This document shows positions 8,935 through 17,053 of a DNA stretch of 64,000 nucleotides, one piece after another; within the stretch, counting starts at the first letter, position 1, and each line of letters begins with the position of its first letter. Location of the stretch: the NCBI RefSeq assembly GCF_900187445.1, contig NZ_FYEB01000001.1, positions 1 through 64,000 on the forward strand. The letters run 5' to 3'. The translations under genes were made by a program, and so were the position numbers. This stretch comes from Pseudomonas sp. Irchel s3b2 (GTDB taxonomy: Bacteria > Pseudomonadota > Gammaproteobacteria > Pseudomonadales > Pseudomonadaceae). The notes beneath the pieces are model-generated. The model saw only the letters and a program-made list of their open reading frames with translations, was not told the DNA's origin and searched no databases.

Positions 8935-9720
8935 TTGCTTATCGAGTCCCGTCGCCGCGCTTATTTGACTGCCATGCAGGTGGTCAACTGGCTGCCGCGC
9001 ACCGAATTGCCCTTTGCTGCGCCATCGCGGCCCGAACTGCTGGAGATGCCCGAGCCGTTGGTCGTCGCCCCGCCTGCGCCTGTTCCACAGGCGCAGGCGC
9101 CCGTTGAACCTGCGGCCAAACCCGCAGAACGGGTGAAGATCGAGGTGCCGCGCCCGACGCCATCGGCGGGTCGGCCGGCGAGCAAAGCGGTACAAGAGGC
9201 CGAAGAGGCACCGGTCGTCGCCAAAACCCCGCAAGTACCGCCTCCGCGTTTCGCCCTGCAATTGCTGCGTGCCGGTCGTTGCCTGTTGCTGGTGGAGTTA
9301 CCCACAGGCGAAAGCTTCCAGACCCGCGATCCGGCCTATCTATTGCTCAAGGACATGCTGCGCGCCGCCGGTCTGCCGGACAGCCCGCAGATCGTCGGCG
9401 AGCCGGTACGCTGGCCGCTGCTGGCTCGCGGCACCATGGATCAAGGGCCGGAAGCGGCTCGGGATTTCGTACAAGGCTTTCTGTCGGCCCGTCTGGAAGA
9501 CGCTCCATGCGTCTGCCTGTGGTTGATTGGCCTGCCGGCGGTGCGTTTTGCCGGTGAGGCCAACGCCGAATCCTTCAATCGTGAACTTCAGGTCGAAGGC
9601 CTGGGTTCGGCCTGGGCCTTGCCGGGTCTGGAATTATTAATGGAAGAGCCACAGCGTAAGGCTGATGTCTGGCAAGCCATGCGTCGGCTGATGGCGCGCT
9701 GGAAAGAATCGAATGAGTGA
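8935..9720 (+). CDS. holD: Probable DNA polymerase III psi subunit (HolD-like)
   Basis: 261 aa protein directly upstream of rimI, where the psi subunit of the clamp-loader complex is encoded in enterobacteria and, as I recall, in P. aeruginosa (PA4679). The N-terminus SRRRAYLTAMQVVNWLPR resembles the chi-binding psi start; a proline/alanine-rich linker covers about residues 40-95; the C-terminal half is the globular domain (FALQLLRAGRCLLLVELP onward). The TTG at 8935 keeps the conserved N-terminal helix; the first ATG (8971) would remove it. The Pro-rich part may cause mis-annotation as TonB. It overlaps rimI by 8 nt. Confidence 0.72.
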   Translation: MLIESRRRAYLTAMQVVNWLPRTELPFAAPSRPELLEMPEPLVVAPPAPVPQAQAPVEPAAKPAERVKIEVPRPTPSAGRPASKAVQEAEEAPVVAKTPQVPPPRFALQLLRAGRCLLLVELPTGESFQTRDPAYLLLKDMLRAAGLPDSPQIVGEPVRWPLLARGTMDQGPEAARDFVQGFLSARLEDAPCVCLWLIGLPAVRFAGEANAESFNRELQVEGLGSAWALPGLELLMEEPQRKADVWQAMRRLMARWKESNE

Positions 9721-10165
9721 TGCTGTATCGTTCCGCCCGATGACCGAGGCGGACCTGGACACTGTACTGAAAATCGAATACGCGGCTTACAGCCACCCCT
9801 GGACTCGCGGAATTTTTCTCGATGGCCTGGGCAAGTACCAGATCTGGCTGATGTTCGAAGGGCAGCAGCAGGTCGGTCATGGCGTGGTGCAGATCATTCT
9901 CGACGAGGCGCATCTACTGAACATCACCGTCAAACCGGAAAATCAGGGCCGCGGCTTGGGTTTGACGCTGTTGGAGCATTTGATGTCGATTGCCTACAAG
10001 GCAGAGGCGCGGGAGTGTTTTCTGGAAGTGCGCGACAGCAACCGGGCGGCGTTTCGGTTGTATGAGCGGTATGGGTTCAATGAGATTGGGCGTCGGCGGG
10101 ATTATTACCCGGCGGTGGGTGGGCGCGAAGATGCCGTGGTAATGGCCTGTACATTAGTGGATTGA
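9713..10165 (+). CDS. rimI: Ribosomal protein alanine N-acetyltransferase
   Basis: GNAT-family enzyme that acetylates the N-terminal alanine of ribosomal protein S18. The acetyl-CoA binding motif QGRGLG lies in VKPENQGRGLGLTLL (about residues 81-95), with the family's LEVRDSNRAAFRLYERYGFNEIGRRRDYY segment after it. Its 150 aa match the family. It overlaps the end of holD by 8 nt and so is coupled to it. Confidence 0.93.
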   Translation: MSDAVSFRPMTEADLDTVLKIEYAAYSHPWTRGIFLDGLGKYQIWLMFEGQQQVGHGVVQIILDEAHLLNITVKPENQGRGLGLTLLEHLMSIAYKAEARECFLEVRDSNRAAFRLYERYGFNEIGRRRDYYPAVGGREDAVVMACTLVD

Positions 10166-10175
10166 GCCTTAAAAG

Positions 10176-10250
10176 CTTCGCGGGCAAGTCGGATCGCCGT
10201 GTCGAACACAGAATGTGTGAACGGCGTAGGAGCGAGGCTTGCCCGCGAAG
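10176..10250. repeat. Inverted pair of REP-type repeats
   Basis: CTTCGCGGGCAAG at 10176 and its inverse GTAGGAGCGAGGCTTGCCCGCGAAG at 10226-10250 frame a short spacer with its own GTCGAACACAGAATGTGTGAAC hairpin. The left arm is partly diverged. The pair lies between convergent genes. Confidence 0.8.
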
Positions 10251-10272
10251 GCATCCTCATTGACGACAACGA

Positions 10273-10677
10273 TCAACGCTTGCCATCCATCGGATCGTGC
10301 CGCGCCAATTCCGCCTCATCCAGCCCATCGCCCCCGCCGATGTCGTCTTCATCGACAATGCTCAAATCCCAATCGGCCTGTTCGCCTTCGCCAGCCTCCT
10401 GAGCATCCCGGGCACCGTCTTCACGGATCAGGGTTTCCGGGCTCATATCATCGTCGGTGGATTCATGGTCATCGGTCGAGCCCCCGGTCATGCCGGCCTC
10501 GCGCACTCGTGCCCGGGGCATCAGATGCTCGCGTTCCTTCTCTTGCAACTCATCACCGATTTTCGCGCTGGGTTCTTCCACATCGAAATCCAGCTCACGC
10601 ACCGAGCCCATGCGGTCTTCGTTGTCGTCGATGGGTTCGGGTTGTGCTTCATCGAACGGACGTCGTGAATCAGTCAT
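10273..10677 (-). CDS. Acidic hypothetical protein
   Basis: A 134 aa, very acidic, low-complexity protein beginning MTDSRRPFDEAQPEPIDDNED. I take the ATG at 10677 because GAGGAA stands just upstream; further in-frame extension has no such signal. No fold or motif is recognised. Charged, disordered proteins of this kind sit between rimI and the carbonic anhydrase gene in other pseudomonads (PA4677 position), which supports a real gene. Function unknown. Confidence 0.65.
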   Translation of the reverse strand: MTDSRRPFDEAQPEPIDDNEDRMGSVRELDFDVEEPSAKIGDELQEKEREHLMPRARVREAGMTGGSTDDHESTDDDMSPETLIREDGARDAQEAGEGEQADWDLSIVDEDDIGGGDGLDEAELARHDPMDGKR

Positions 10678-10838
10678 GGCATTTCCTCGTACGGTAGGCC
10701 TTGCTACAGTTGACCCGCTGGGCTTGTGAGAATTCCACCGGCATGGAGCGCCGGGCATCATGGCTGTCTGCATCTTGCGCGTGACCCCGACAGGCGGTTG
10801 TCTGTCAAAGCAGCGCATCATTATCGAGGCTTCATTGC

Positions 10839-11483
10839 ATGAACGACTTACAAGATCTGATTGATAACAATGAGCGCTGGGCCGACGCGATCACCCAGGA
10901 AGATCCTGATTTTTTCGCCAAGCTGGCCCGTCAACAAACCCCGGAATATCTGTGGATCGGTTGCTCCGATGCCCGCGTGCCGGCCAATGAAATCGTCGGC
11001 ATGCTGCCGGGCGATCTGTTCGTACACCGCAACGTGGCCAACGTTGTACTGCACACCGACCTCAACTGCCTGTCGGTGATTCAGTACGCAGTCGACGTAC
11101 TCAAAGTCAAACACATCCTGGTCACCGGCCACTACGGTTGCGGCGGTGTACGCGCCTCGATGCAGGACCGTCAGTTGGGCCTGATCGACGGTTGGCTGCG
11201 CTCGATTCGTGATCTCTATTATGAAAAGCGCGACGAACTGGCCAAGTTGTCCACCGAAGAAGAAAGGGTCGACCGCCTCTGCGAACTCAATGTGATCCAG
11301 CAGGTGGCCAACGTCGGCCATACCAGCATTGTGCAAAACGCCTGGCACCGTGGGCAGAGCCTGTCGATCCATGGTTGCATCTATGGCATCAAGGATGGAC
11401 GCTGGAAAAGCCTGAACGCCACCATCAGCGGTTTCGAACAGTTGCCGCCACAGTACCGTTTGCGTCCGGTCGAGGCGTTGTAA
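10839..11483 (+). CDS. can: Beta-class carbonic anhydrase
   Basis: Interconverts CO2 and bicarbonate. Zinc ligands and active-site pair are visible exactly as in E. coli Can: C42, D44, R46 (GCSDAR), H98 and C101 (GHYGCGG). Length 214 aa is typical. It stands alone, convergent with the SET-domain gene, and only 7 nt separate the two stop codons. Confidence 0.96.
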   Translation: MNDLQDLIDNNERWADAITQEDPDFFAKLARQQTPEYLWIGCSDARVPANEIVGMLPGDLFVHRNVANVVLHTDLNCLSVIQYAVDVLKVKHILVTGHYGCGGVRASMQDRQLGLIDGWLRSIRDLYYEKRDELAKLSTEEERVDRLCELNVIQQVANVGHTSIVQNAWHRGQSLSIHGCIYGIKDGRWKSLNATISGFEQLPPQYRLRPVEAL

Positions 11484-11490
11484 AAGCCTT

Positions 11491-12015
11491 TCAGCCGTGA
11501 CTTCGTCGACGCCAGTGTTGAAAGAACTGTTCTCCATTGGCATTCGGCGACTCGTCATAGCCGATGATCCAGCCACGGCAGCAAGAACAACCGCAGCGGC
11601 AGGCGAACTGTCGCAGCAGCTTGTCTTCTGTCGCGGCGAAATCCATCGTCAGTCGATCACCCTTTTTGATGTCTTTGAGCGCCCATAACCACAGCTCGCT
11701 CATGTCGAGAAAAACGTTGGGGTCGCAGGAGTGGTTCAGCAGACTGCAGAAAAGCGGATCGTAGACGTGGATTCCCGGCGCCAGCTGCCGGGTGTGTCGG
11801 TTGCGATAGGGCAACAGATGGCCAGAAACCCGGCATATTCGGCTGATACGGGGGAACTCGCGAAGAGCCGCTACAGCCATTTCCGATCCCTGAGCATCGT
11901 AGATGATTTCAAAGTCATCTTTAGAGGGGAATCCAAGGCGCAGGGGCAACTCTATAAATGGATAGATGCCATTGAATGGCGGTGGGGGTATTCCTTTTTC
12001 GGCGTGGGTTCTCAT
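11491..12015 (-). CDS. SET-domain protein (putative protein-lysine methyltransferase)
   Basis: 174 aa protein with clear SET signatures: NHSCDPN at residues 94-100, the following ALKDIKKGDRLTMDF segment, and a Cys-rich post-SET tail (CRCGCSCC, about residues 139-146) that could bind zinc and close the active site. The family transfers methyl groups from S-adenosylmethionine to lysines. The ATG at 12015 has AAGGA 5 nt upstream. The N-terminal 60 residues are not recognised and the protein is short, so activity is unproven. It lies alone at the start of an accessory stretch. Confidence 0.75.
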   Translation of the reverse strand: MRTHAEKGIPPPPFNGIYPFIELPLRLGFPSKDDFEIIYDAQGSEMAVAALREFPRISRICRVSGHLLPYRNRHTRQLAPGIHVYDPLFCSLLNHSCDPNVFLDMSELWLWALKDIKKGDRLTMDFAATEDKLLRQFACRCGCSCCRGWIIGYDESPNANGEQFFQHWRRRSHG

Positions 12016-12138
12016 CACAATCCTTGTCGGCTAGGTGCTACGACCTCCTTCAGCTGACATCCGGTCAGCCCAGCAGCACGATTACGCCCCAAGCCTCTCG
12101 CAAATGAAACAATCGGTCTACTGTCAGATATGACAGGC

Positions 12139-12187
12139 GAAAAAGGCTCTTTCCCGCGTCAGCCAAGGCTCACGCGGGAAAGAACTT
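12139..12187 (-). terminator. Terminator of the downstream secreted-protein gene
   Basis: CTTTCCCGCGT and ACGCGGGAAAG form an 11 bp stem; on the minus strand it is followed by a short T-run (AGCCTTTTT). It closes the gene at 12195-13367. Confidence 0.8.
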
Positions 12188-12194
12188 CATCGTG

Positions 12195-13367
12195 TTACAA
12201 GTGTGGAGCAGGGGCGGAGGTCACAAGAGGCGGGGTCTTCAGCTGTTGCAGCTGAGATTTGACCGTTGCTGTTGCGCACTTGGCCACGGCCAGTTCGAGC
12301 GTCAGGTTGCGGATCGAGGTGTAGAACAGTTCGCAGGTTTTTTCTTTCTGAGTCACTTGCCAGGTCTGAGTGCAGCTTTTCAGCTGAACGGTAGGGTCAG
12401 TGCCCGGTTTGCTGCCCATCCCGGCCTGCCAGCATGCGGCGCTCAAATCCTGCCCCATCACTTTCAGCCCCGCAGCGTCAGCCTTGGCCTGGGCATCGCT
12501 GCCGCTGTAGGCCTCGGGATCGGCGGCGTACCAGATGTAGCTCGGATGGTTGGAACCCAGTACTGGCACCTTCACGCCCTCGCTAGGGCTGATGGTTGCC
12601 AGGCCCAGCACGTCCACGGTCGGCCCGTATTGCTGCTTGATCCAGTTACGCACCGGTGCGCCGAAGGCAACCATTGGCAACGCAGCGCCGCTGGCGTTCT
12701 GGCTGACTTCCTTGACCATGGTGGTCTGGTAATCCTTGAAGTAGTCATAGACGCCTTCCAGGTCCTTGCCGGCGCTGGATGGCGCGGCAATCGGCGCGAT
12801 GTCGATGATGGTCTGATAGCCCGGTGTCTGGTCGACGGGGATGCCGTTAGCGGTCAGCAGCGTGGCCCAGCGGTCGGTGGTCTTGGACTCCAGGTAGTCC
12901 TGGGCCTGGGTCAGCGAGTAATCCGGCGGGAAGTGCAGCAGTTCGACGCTTTTGCGGTTTTCCAGCGCCATGCCGAGCGGCAGGAACAGGTACCAGTTAT
13001 AGGTCCATTTACCATCAGTACTTAGCTTGCTGGCGCCGTTGTAAGCCAGATCGCCGGCATCGAGCAATGCGGTCAGTGGTTTTTCATAGCCAGCAGGCAC
13101 GCCACTGATTGCGGCGTAGAGCTGATCGTTATCGGTTTTGACTTGAACTTTTGCGGTTTTGTAGCCATCGCGTTGTACGCTTTGGGTCAGGTAGTGCTCG
13201 ACTGTCTGTTCCAGTGTCCAGTTGCGAAAACAGATGACGTTGCAGTTGTTGGGATAGGCGAACAGTCGGGTGACGCGTTCGGTACTGCCCAGTTTCAGAT
13301 CGACGTCGGCGTGGGCGGCGGCACTCAGGGTGAGTGCGGCGAGAGTAAGTCCTGCGAGTTTGAACAT
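12195..13367 (-). CDS. Secreted protein of unknown function
   Basis: 390 aa. The start at 13367 gives a clean signal peptide (MFKLAGLTLAALTLSAAAHA then DVDLK) and has AAAGGA upstream, so the protein should be periplasmic or secreted. The mature part has a Cys pair in NNCNVICFRNW and further Cys near the C-terminus that may form disulfides. I do not recognise a family; Trp/Tyr-rich stretches and the absence of transmembrane segments suggest a soluble periplasmic protein. Single-gene unit with its own terminator. Confidence 0.7.
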   Translation of the reverse strand: MFKLAGLTLAALTLSAAAHADVDLKLGSTERVTRLFAYPNNCNVICFRNWTLEQTVEHYLTQSVQRDGYKTAKVQVKTDNDQLYAAISGVPAGYEKPLTALLDAGDLAYNGASKLSTDGKWTYNWYLFLPLGMALENRKSVELLHFPPDYSLTQAQDYLESKTTDRWATLLTANGIPVDQTPGYQTIIDIAPIAAPSSAGKDLEGVYDYFKDYQTTMVKEVSQNASGAALPMVAFGAPVRNWIKQQYGPTVDVLGLATISPSEGVKVPVLGSNHPSYIWYAADPEAYSGSDAQAKADAAGLKVMGQDLSAACWQAGMGSKPGTDPTVQLKSCTQTWQVTQKEKTCELFYTSIRNLTLELAVAKCATATVKSQLQQLKTPPLVTSAPAPHL

Positions 13368-13583
13368 GCTCAGATCCTTTTCAGCGTGAGCCCTCGGAGG
13401 TGGGGCGGGGGACATACTGAAACTACTTGTGTCGAGCGGTCTAGTGCTCATATGAAAAGGTGTAACGGTTCTTCAATGTGAGCATTGTTCACTCCTGCAC
13501 TACGATGGTCTGACGGGTTGTCCGCAAGTGTATTTACGTAGACCATGAGCGCCTTGGTTTTTTGCCTGCCAGAGTTCTTTGCC

Positions 13584-14897
13584 ATGACTGCCAATACCGC
13601 TGCGCGCCCGGCGCCCTTCACCCGCTCGGACTACAAAACCCTGGGCCTTGCAGCCCTTGGGGGCGCGCTGGAAATCTACGACTTCATCATTTTCGTATTT
13701 TTCGCGCTGACCCTCAGCCAACTGTTCTTCCCCCCGGAAATGCCCGAGTGGCTGCGTCTGCTGCAAAGCTTCGGGATCTTCGTCACCGGCTACCTGGCGC
13801 GCCCGTTGGGCGGGATTCTGATGGCACATTTCGCTGACCGACTGGGACGCAAGAAGGTTTTCAGCCTGAGCATCCTGATGATGGCGTTGCCGTGCCTGTT
13901 GATCGGGATCATGCCGACCTACGCCCAGATCGGTTATTTCGCTCCACTGTTGCTGCTGGGCCTGAGGGTCCTGCAAGGCGCGGCGGTGGGCGGCGAAGTG
14001 CCAAGTGCTTGGGTGTTCGTCGCCGAGCACGCGCCGGTTGGGCATCGCGGTTATGCTTTGGGTTTCCTACAGGCGGGGTTGACGTTTGGCTACTTGATCG
14101 GAGCCCTGACGGCGACATTTCTGGCGAAGACGTTCACCCCGGCGGAGATCCTCGATTACGCCTGGCGCTACCCGTTTCTGCTGGGCGGTGTGTTTGGCGT
14201 CATCGGTGTATGGCTGCGTCGCTGGCTCAGTGAAACCCCGGTATTCATGGCGATGCAGGCCCAGCGCGAGGCTGCTGTCGAACTGCCGCTGCGCACGGTC
14301 CTGCGCGAGCACCGCCTGGCGATGCTGCCGGCGATGATCCTCACCTGTGTGCTGACCTCGGCCGTGGTGGTCTTCGTGGTCATTACCCCGACCATGATGC
14401 AAAAAACCTTCGGAATGACCGCCAGCCATACCTTCGCCCTGAGTGCCTTGGGCATCGTCTTTCTGAATATCGGCTGCGTACTCGCAGGGCTGCTTGTCGA
14501 CCGCATCGGCGCCTGGCGCACGGTAATGCTGTATAGCCTGCTGCTGCCTTTGGGCATTGGCGTGCTCTACGCCTGCCTGATCATTGAGGGTCAGTGGATC
14601 GGGTTGGCCTATGCGGTGGCTGGCCTCGGTTGCGGGGTGGTCGGCGCGGTGCCATCGGTGATGGTCAGTTTGTTTCCCGCGCGGATTCGCGTCTCGGGAA
14701 TTTCCTTTACCTACAACATTGCCTACGCGGCATGGGCGAGTATTACACCGTTGCTGCTGATCGGTCTGATGCCGTGGAGCCCATGGATTTGTGTGATCTT
14801 CAGCGCGGTGATGGGGGCGGTGGGCATTGGCAGCGCGGCGTATTTCGGCGCGCGGATGCCACGAGTGGGGCGCTGTTCGGTGGCTGGCGCGATATGA
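13584..14897 (+). CDS. MHS-family MFS transporter
   Basis: 437 aa, twelve hydrophobic segments. The first helix region ALGGALEIYDFIIFVFFA, the loop GGILMAHFADRLGRKK (MFS motif A) and RVLQGAAVGGEVP mark the metabolite:H+ symporter group (relatives of ProP, KgtP and citrate carriers). Substrate cannot be read from sequence; small carboxylates or betaines are usual. The ATG at 13584 is preferred over one at 13545, which adds a non-conserved 13 residues. No linked metabolic gene gives the substrate. Confidence 0.85.
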   Translation: MTANTAARPAPFTRSDYKTLGLAALGGALEIYDFIIFVFFALTLSQLFFPPEMPEWLRLLQSFGIFVTGYLARPLGGILMAHFADRLGRKKVFSLSILMMALPCLLIGIMPTYAQIGYFAPLLLLGLRVLQGAAVGGEVPSAWVFVAEHAPVGHRGYALGFLQAGLTFGYLIGALTATFLAKTFTPAEILDYAWRYPFLLGGVFGVIGVWLRRWLSETPVFMAMQAQREAAVELPLRTVLREHRLAMLPAMILTCVLTSAVVVFVVITPTMMQKTFGMTASHTFALSALGIVFLNIGCVLAGLLVDRIGAWRTVMLYSLLLPLGIGVLYACLIIEGQWIGLAYAVAGLGCGVVGAVPSVMVSLFPARIRVSGISFTYNIAYAAWASITPLLLIGLMPWSPWICVIFSAVMGAVGIGSAAYFGARMPRVGRCSVAGAI

Positions 14898-14925
14898 GGG
14901 TGTTCGTACCGCGACTATTTTTGTA

Positions 14926-14962
14926 GGGAAATTCTGAAGCACTCTTCAGAAAATATCCCTAA
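14926..14962. other. Inverted repeat downstream of the transporter
   Basis: AGGGAAATTCTGAAG and CTTCAGAAAATATCCCT form an interrupted stem with a perfect 8 bp core TTCTGAAG/CTTCAGAA. It could be a weak terminator for the transporter or an operator in front of the chemoreceptor at 15017. There is no long T-run. Confidence 0.45.
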
Positions 14963-15016
14963 TGCCGATGGTTAGGCTGTAAGCCGCTTCCTACTTCTGT
15001 CCATCGGTGCTTTTCC

Positions 15017-16333
15017 ATGTTCAACAAACGCTTGAAGCAGGAGCTGTCGGCTCTTCGCGAAGAACTCTCCAGCCTTCAGCAAATCAAGGAGAGCCTGGAT
15101 AGCGAGATGCTGGTCCTGACTCTTGATTCCAATGGCAGGATTCAGTCGGCCAACCAGAACTTCATGGGTGAAATGCTCTACAAGGGCAACGATCTGGTCG
15201 GCCGGCACATCGAAGACATCGTCCCCGTCCATGTGAAATCGGACGAATTCCACCGCCGCTTCAAGACTGCGATGACCCGTGGCGAGCACTTTGCCGGCAC
15301 GGTTCGTTTATTGCGGGGCAATGGTGCCGAAGCCTGGCTGCGGTCGATCATGCAACCGGTACGGTCCCCGGATGGCCGGATCAAACATTTCTCGATTTAC
15401 TCCAGCGACCTGACCCGCACCATCGAGGCGTCCCGCGAACATGAGAACCTGATCGGCGCACTGGTGCGTTCGACCGCAGTCATCGAATTCGACCTCAATG
15501 GCAACGTACTGACGGCCAACGAGCGGTTTCTCAATGGCATGGGTTATAGTCTGGCGCAGATCCAGGGCAAACATCACCGCACCTTCTGCGTGCCAGAGGA
15601 ATATAACAGCGCCGAGTATCAGAACTTCTGGCGCCGCCTGAACGCCGGCGAGTTCGTGGCCGAGCGGTTCAAACGCATCGACAGCCATGGTCGTGTGATC
15701 TGGCTGGAGGCTTCCTACAACCCGGTGGCCGACGCCAACAACAAACTCTACAAAGTGGTGAAATTCGCCACGGTGATTACCGATCAGGTCAATCAGGAGC
15801 AGGCTGTCGCCGAAGCGGCCAACATCGCCTACAGCACCTCGCAGCAAACCGACAGCAGCGCCCAGCGCGGGACCACCGTGGTGACTCAAGCGGTGGACGT
15901 CATGCGCGACCTGGCCAAACACATGCAAACCGCTGGCGAAGGCATCGAGGCGCTGAACGAGCAATCATTGGTGATCGGCACCATCGTCAAAACCATCAGT
16001 GGTATCGCCGAGCAGACCAACCTGCTGGCGCTCAACGCGGCCATCGAAGCGGCTCGCGCCGGTGAACAGGGGCGGGGGTTTGCCGTGGTGGCTGACGAAG
16101 TCCGGCAACTGGCCTCGCGCACCAGCCAGGCGACTGATGAAATTGTCGGCGTCGTACGCCAGAACCAGGACATGGCGCGCAACGCGGTGGCACTCATGAC
16201 CGAGGGTAAACTCCAGGCCGAGCAGGGGCTGGCGCTGGCGGCGGAGGCAGGGACGGTGATCGTCGAAATCCAGGACGGTGCGCAGAAAGTGGTAAACGCG
16301 GTCGGGCAGTTTGCCAATCAGTTGGCGACTTGA
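15017..16333 (+). CDS. Soluble PAS-PAS methyl-accepting chemotaxis protein, BdlA-like
   Basis: 438 aa chemoreceptor without transmembrane helices. A short coiled N-terminus is followed by two PAS domains (about residues 25-125 and 145-265) and the MCP signalling hairpin, with the conserved tip [32 protein letters not shown] near residues 335-370. This layout is that of the P. aeruginosa biofilm dispersion protein BdlA and Aer-like redox sensors. Signals would pass to CheA/CheW. The gene is monocistronic, so the ligand or cofactor cannot be inferred. Confidence 0.87.
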   Translation: MFNKRLKQELSALREELSSLQQIKESLDSEMLVLTLDSNGRIQSANQNFMGEMLYKGNDLVGRHIEDIVPVHVKSDEFHRRFKTAMTRGEHFAGTVRLLRGNGAEAWLRSIMQPVRSPDGRIKHFSIYSSDLTRTIEASREHENLIGALVRSTAVIEFDLNGNVLTANERFLNGMGYSLAQIQGKHHRTFCVPEEYNSAEYQNFWRRLNAGEFVAERFKRIDSHGRVIWLEASYNPVADANNKLYKVVKFATVITDQVNQEQAVAEAANIAYSTSQQTDSSAQRGTTVVTQAVDVMRDLAKHMQTAGEGIEALNEQSLVIGTIVKTISGIAEQTNLLALNAAIEAARAGEQGRGFAVVADEVRQLASRTSQATDEIVGVVRQNQDMARNAVALMTEGKLQAEQGLALAAEAGTVIVEIQDGAQKVVNAVGQFANQLAT

Positions 16334-16368
16334 TGCTCATCTATCCGGCGTGAGTTGCGCAAAAAAGG

Positions 16369-16740
16369 TCAGGCCTGCTTCTGCGGCTTGATCAGACTTT
16401 CAGCGGGTATCCCGAATAGATCATGAAGCTTCCAGATCATCGGAAGCGTCAACGCGCGCTTGCCGTTGAGCACTTCATAAACCCGATTTGTCCGGCCAAT
16501 GGCAGGTGCCAGATCAGCGGCGGACAGACCGGACTGCTCCATGCGAAATTTGATCGCATCGATCGGCGTAGGCAGGTCGACCGGAAACTGCTTCGCTTCC
16601 TAGGCCTCGATGAGAGTAATCATGATGTCGAAGTAATCGCCTTCGGGGGTGCCCGGTTCAGGCTCATTGTTGAATAGTGCAGAGACGTTCCTGAGGGCTG
16701 CACGGTAATCCTCGTCGGTGTGAATCGAACGAATGTTCAT
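16369..16740 (-). pseudogene. higA: higA antitoxin, interrupted by an in-frame amber codon
   Basis: Reading from ATG 16740 to TGA 16369 gives 124 codons of a HigA-type antitoxin, with an Xre-like helix-turn-helix in the second half (FRMEQSGLSAADLAPAIGRTNRVYEVLNGKRALTLPMI). Codon 47 (16602-16600) is TAG, in the conserved IEA-[Y]-EAK stretch where I expect tyrosine, so TAC to TAG is the likely change. An intact reading frame resumes immediately after it. It lies 3 nt downstream of the higB remnant. Unless the stop is suppressed, the product is a 46 aa N-terminal stub. Confidence 0.8.
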
Positions 16741-16743
16741 GGG

Positions 16744-16926
16744 TTACTCCATTTCGACGGTATCAGCGTGGATTCCATCGTATTGCTTGTGGGTGCCTAC
16801 AGATTTTATGTACACAGCACCGAAGCGATAGGCCACCGCGACGACTAACCGAAAGTCATTGCCCTTGATGTTGAATACGACGACTCTGCGGGCTAACAGG
16901 GCGTTCGACCTAAAAACGGTTTCCAT
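16744..16926 (-). pseudogene. higB: higB toxin remnant lacking its N-terminal part
   Basis: The 60 aa frame contains the C-terminal half of HigB mRNA interferases: VVVFNIKGNDFRLVVAVAYRFGAVYIKSVGTHKQYD. Family members are near 95-100 aa, and the roughly 35-40 residues that should precede it are not found in any frame upstream (16927-17053). With higA broken too, the whole system is probably dead. P. aeruginosa carries higBA in the equivalent chromosomal neighbourhood (PA4674). Confidence 0.75.
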
Positions 16927-16998
16927 ACTCTATCCAAGAGGTAGCAATTTGAGGGTAAGAAAAGGCTGCGCGACATACCTGATGAGGATTCTTTGCCA

Positions 16999-17037
16999 AT
17001 AAAAAAGGTTCTTCACGGAATCCCGGGAAACCTTTTC
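16999..17037 (-). terminator. Terminator of ggt
   Basis: On the minus strand AAAAGGTTTCCC...GAAGAACCTTTTTTA forms a stem ending in a T-run, right after the ggt stop codon. Confidence 0.7.
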
Positions 17038-17053
17038 TCATTCCTGCGTACGA

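Noticed and set aside
8935..9720. TonB-like energy transducer call for the gene before rimI
   Set aside because: Only the Pro/Ala-rich linker recalls TonB; there is no membrane anchor, and the position and N-terminus fit HolD.
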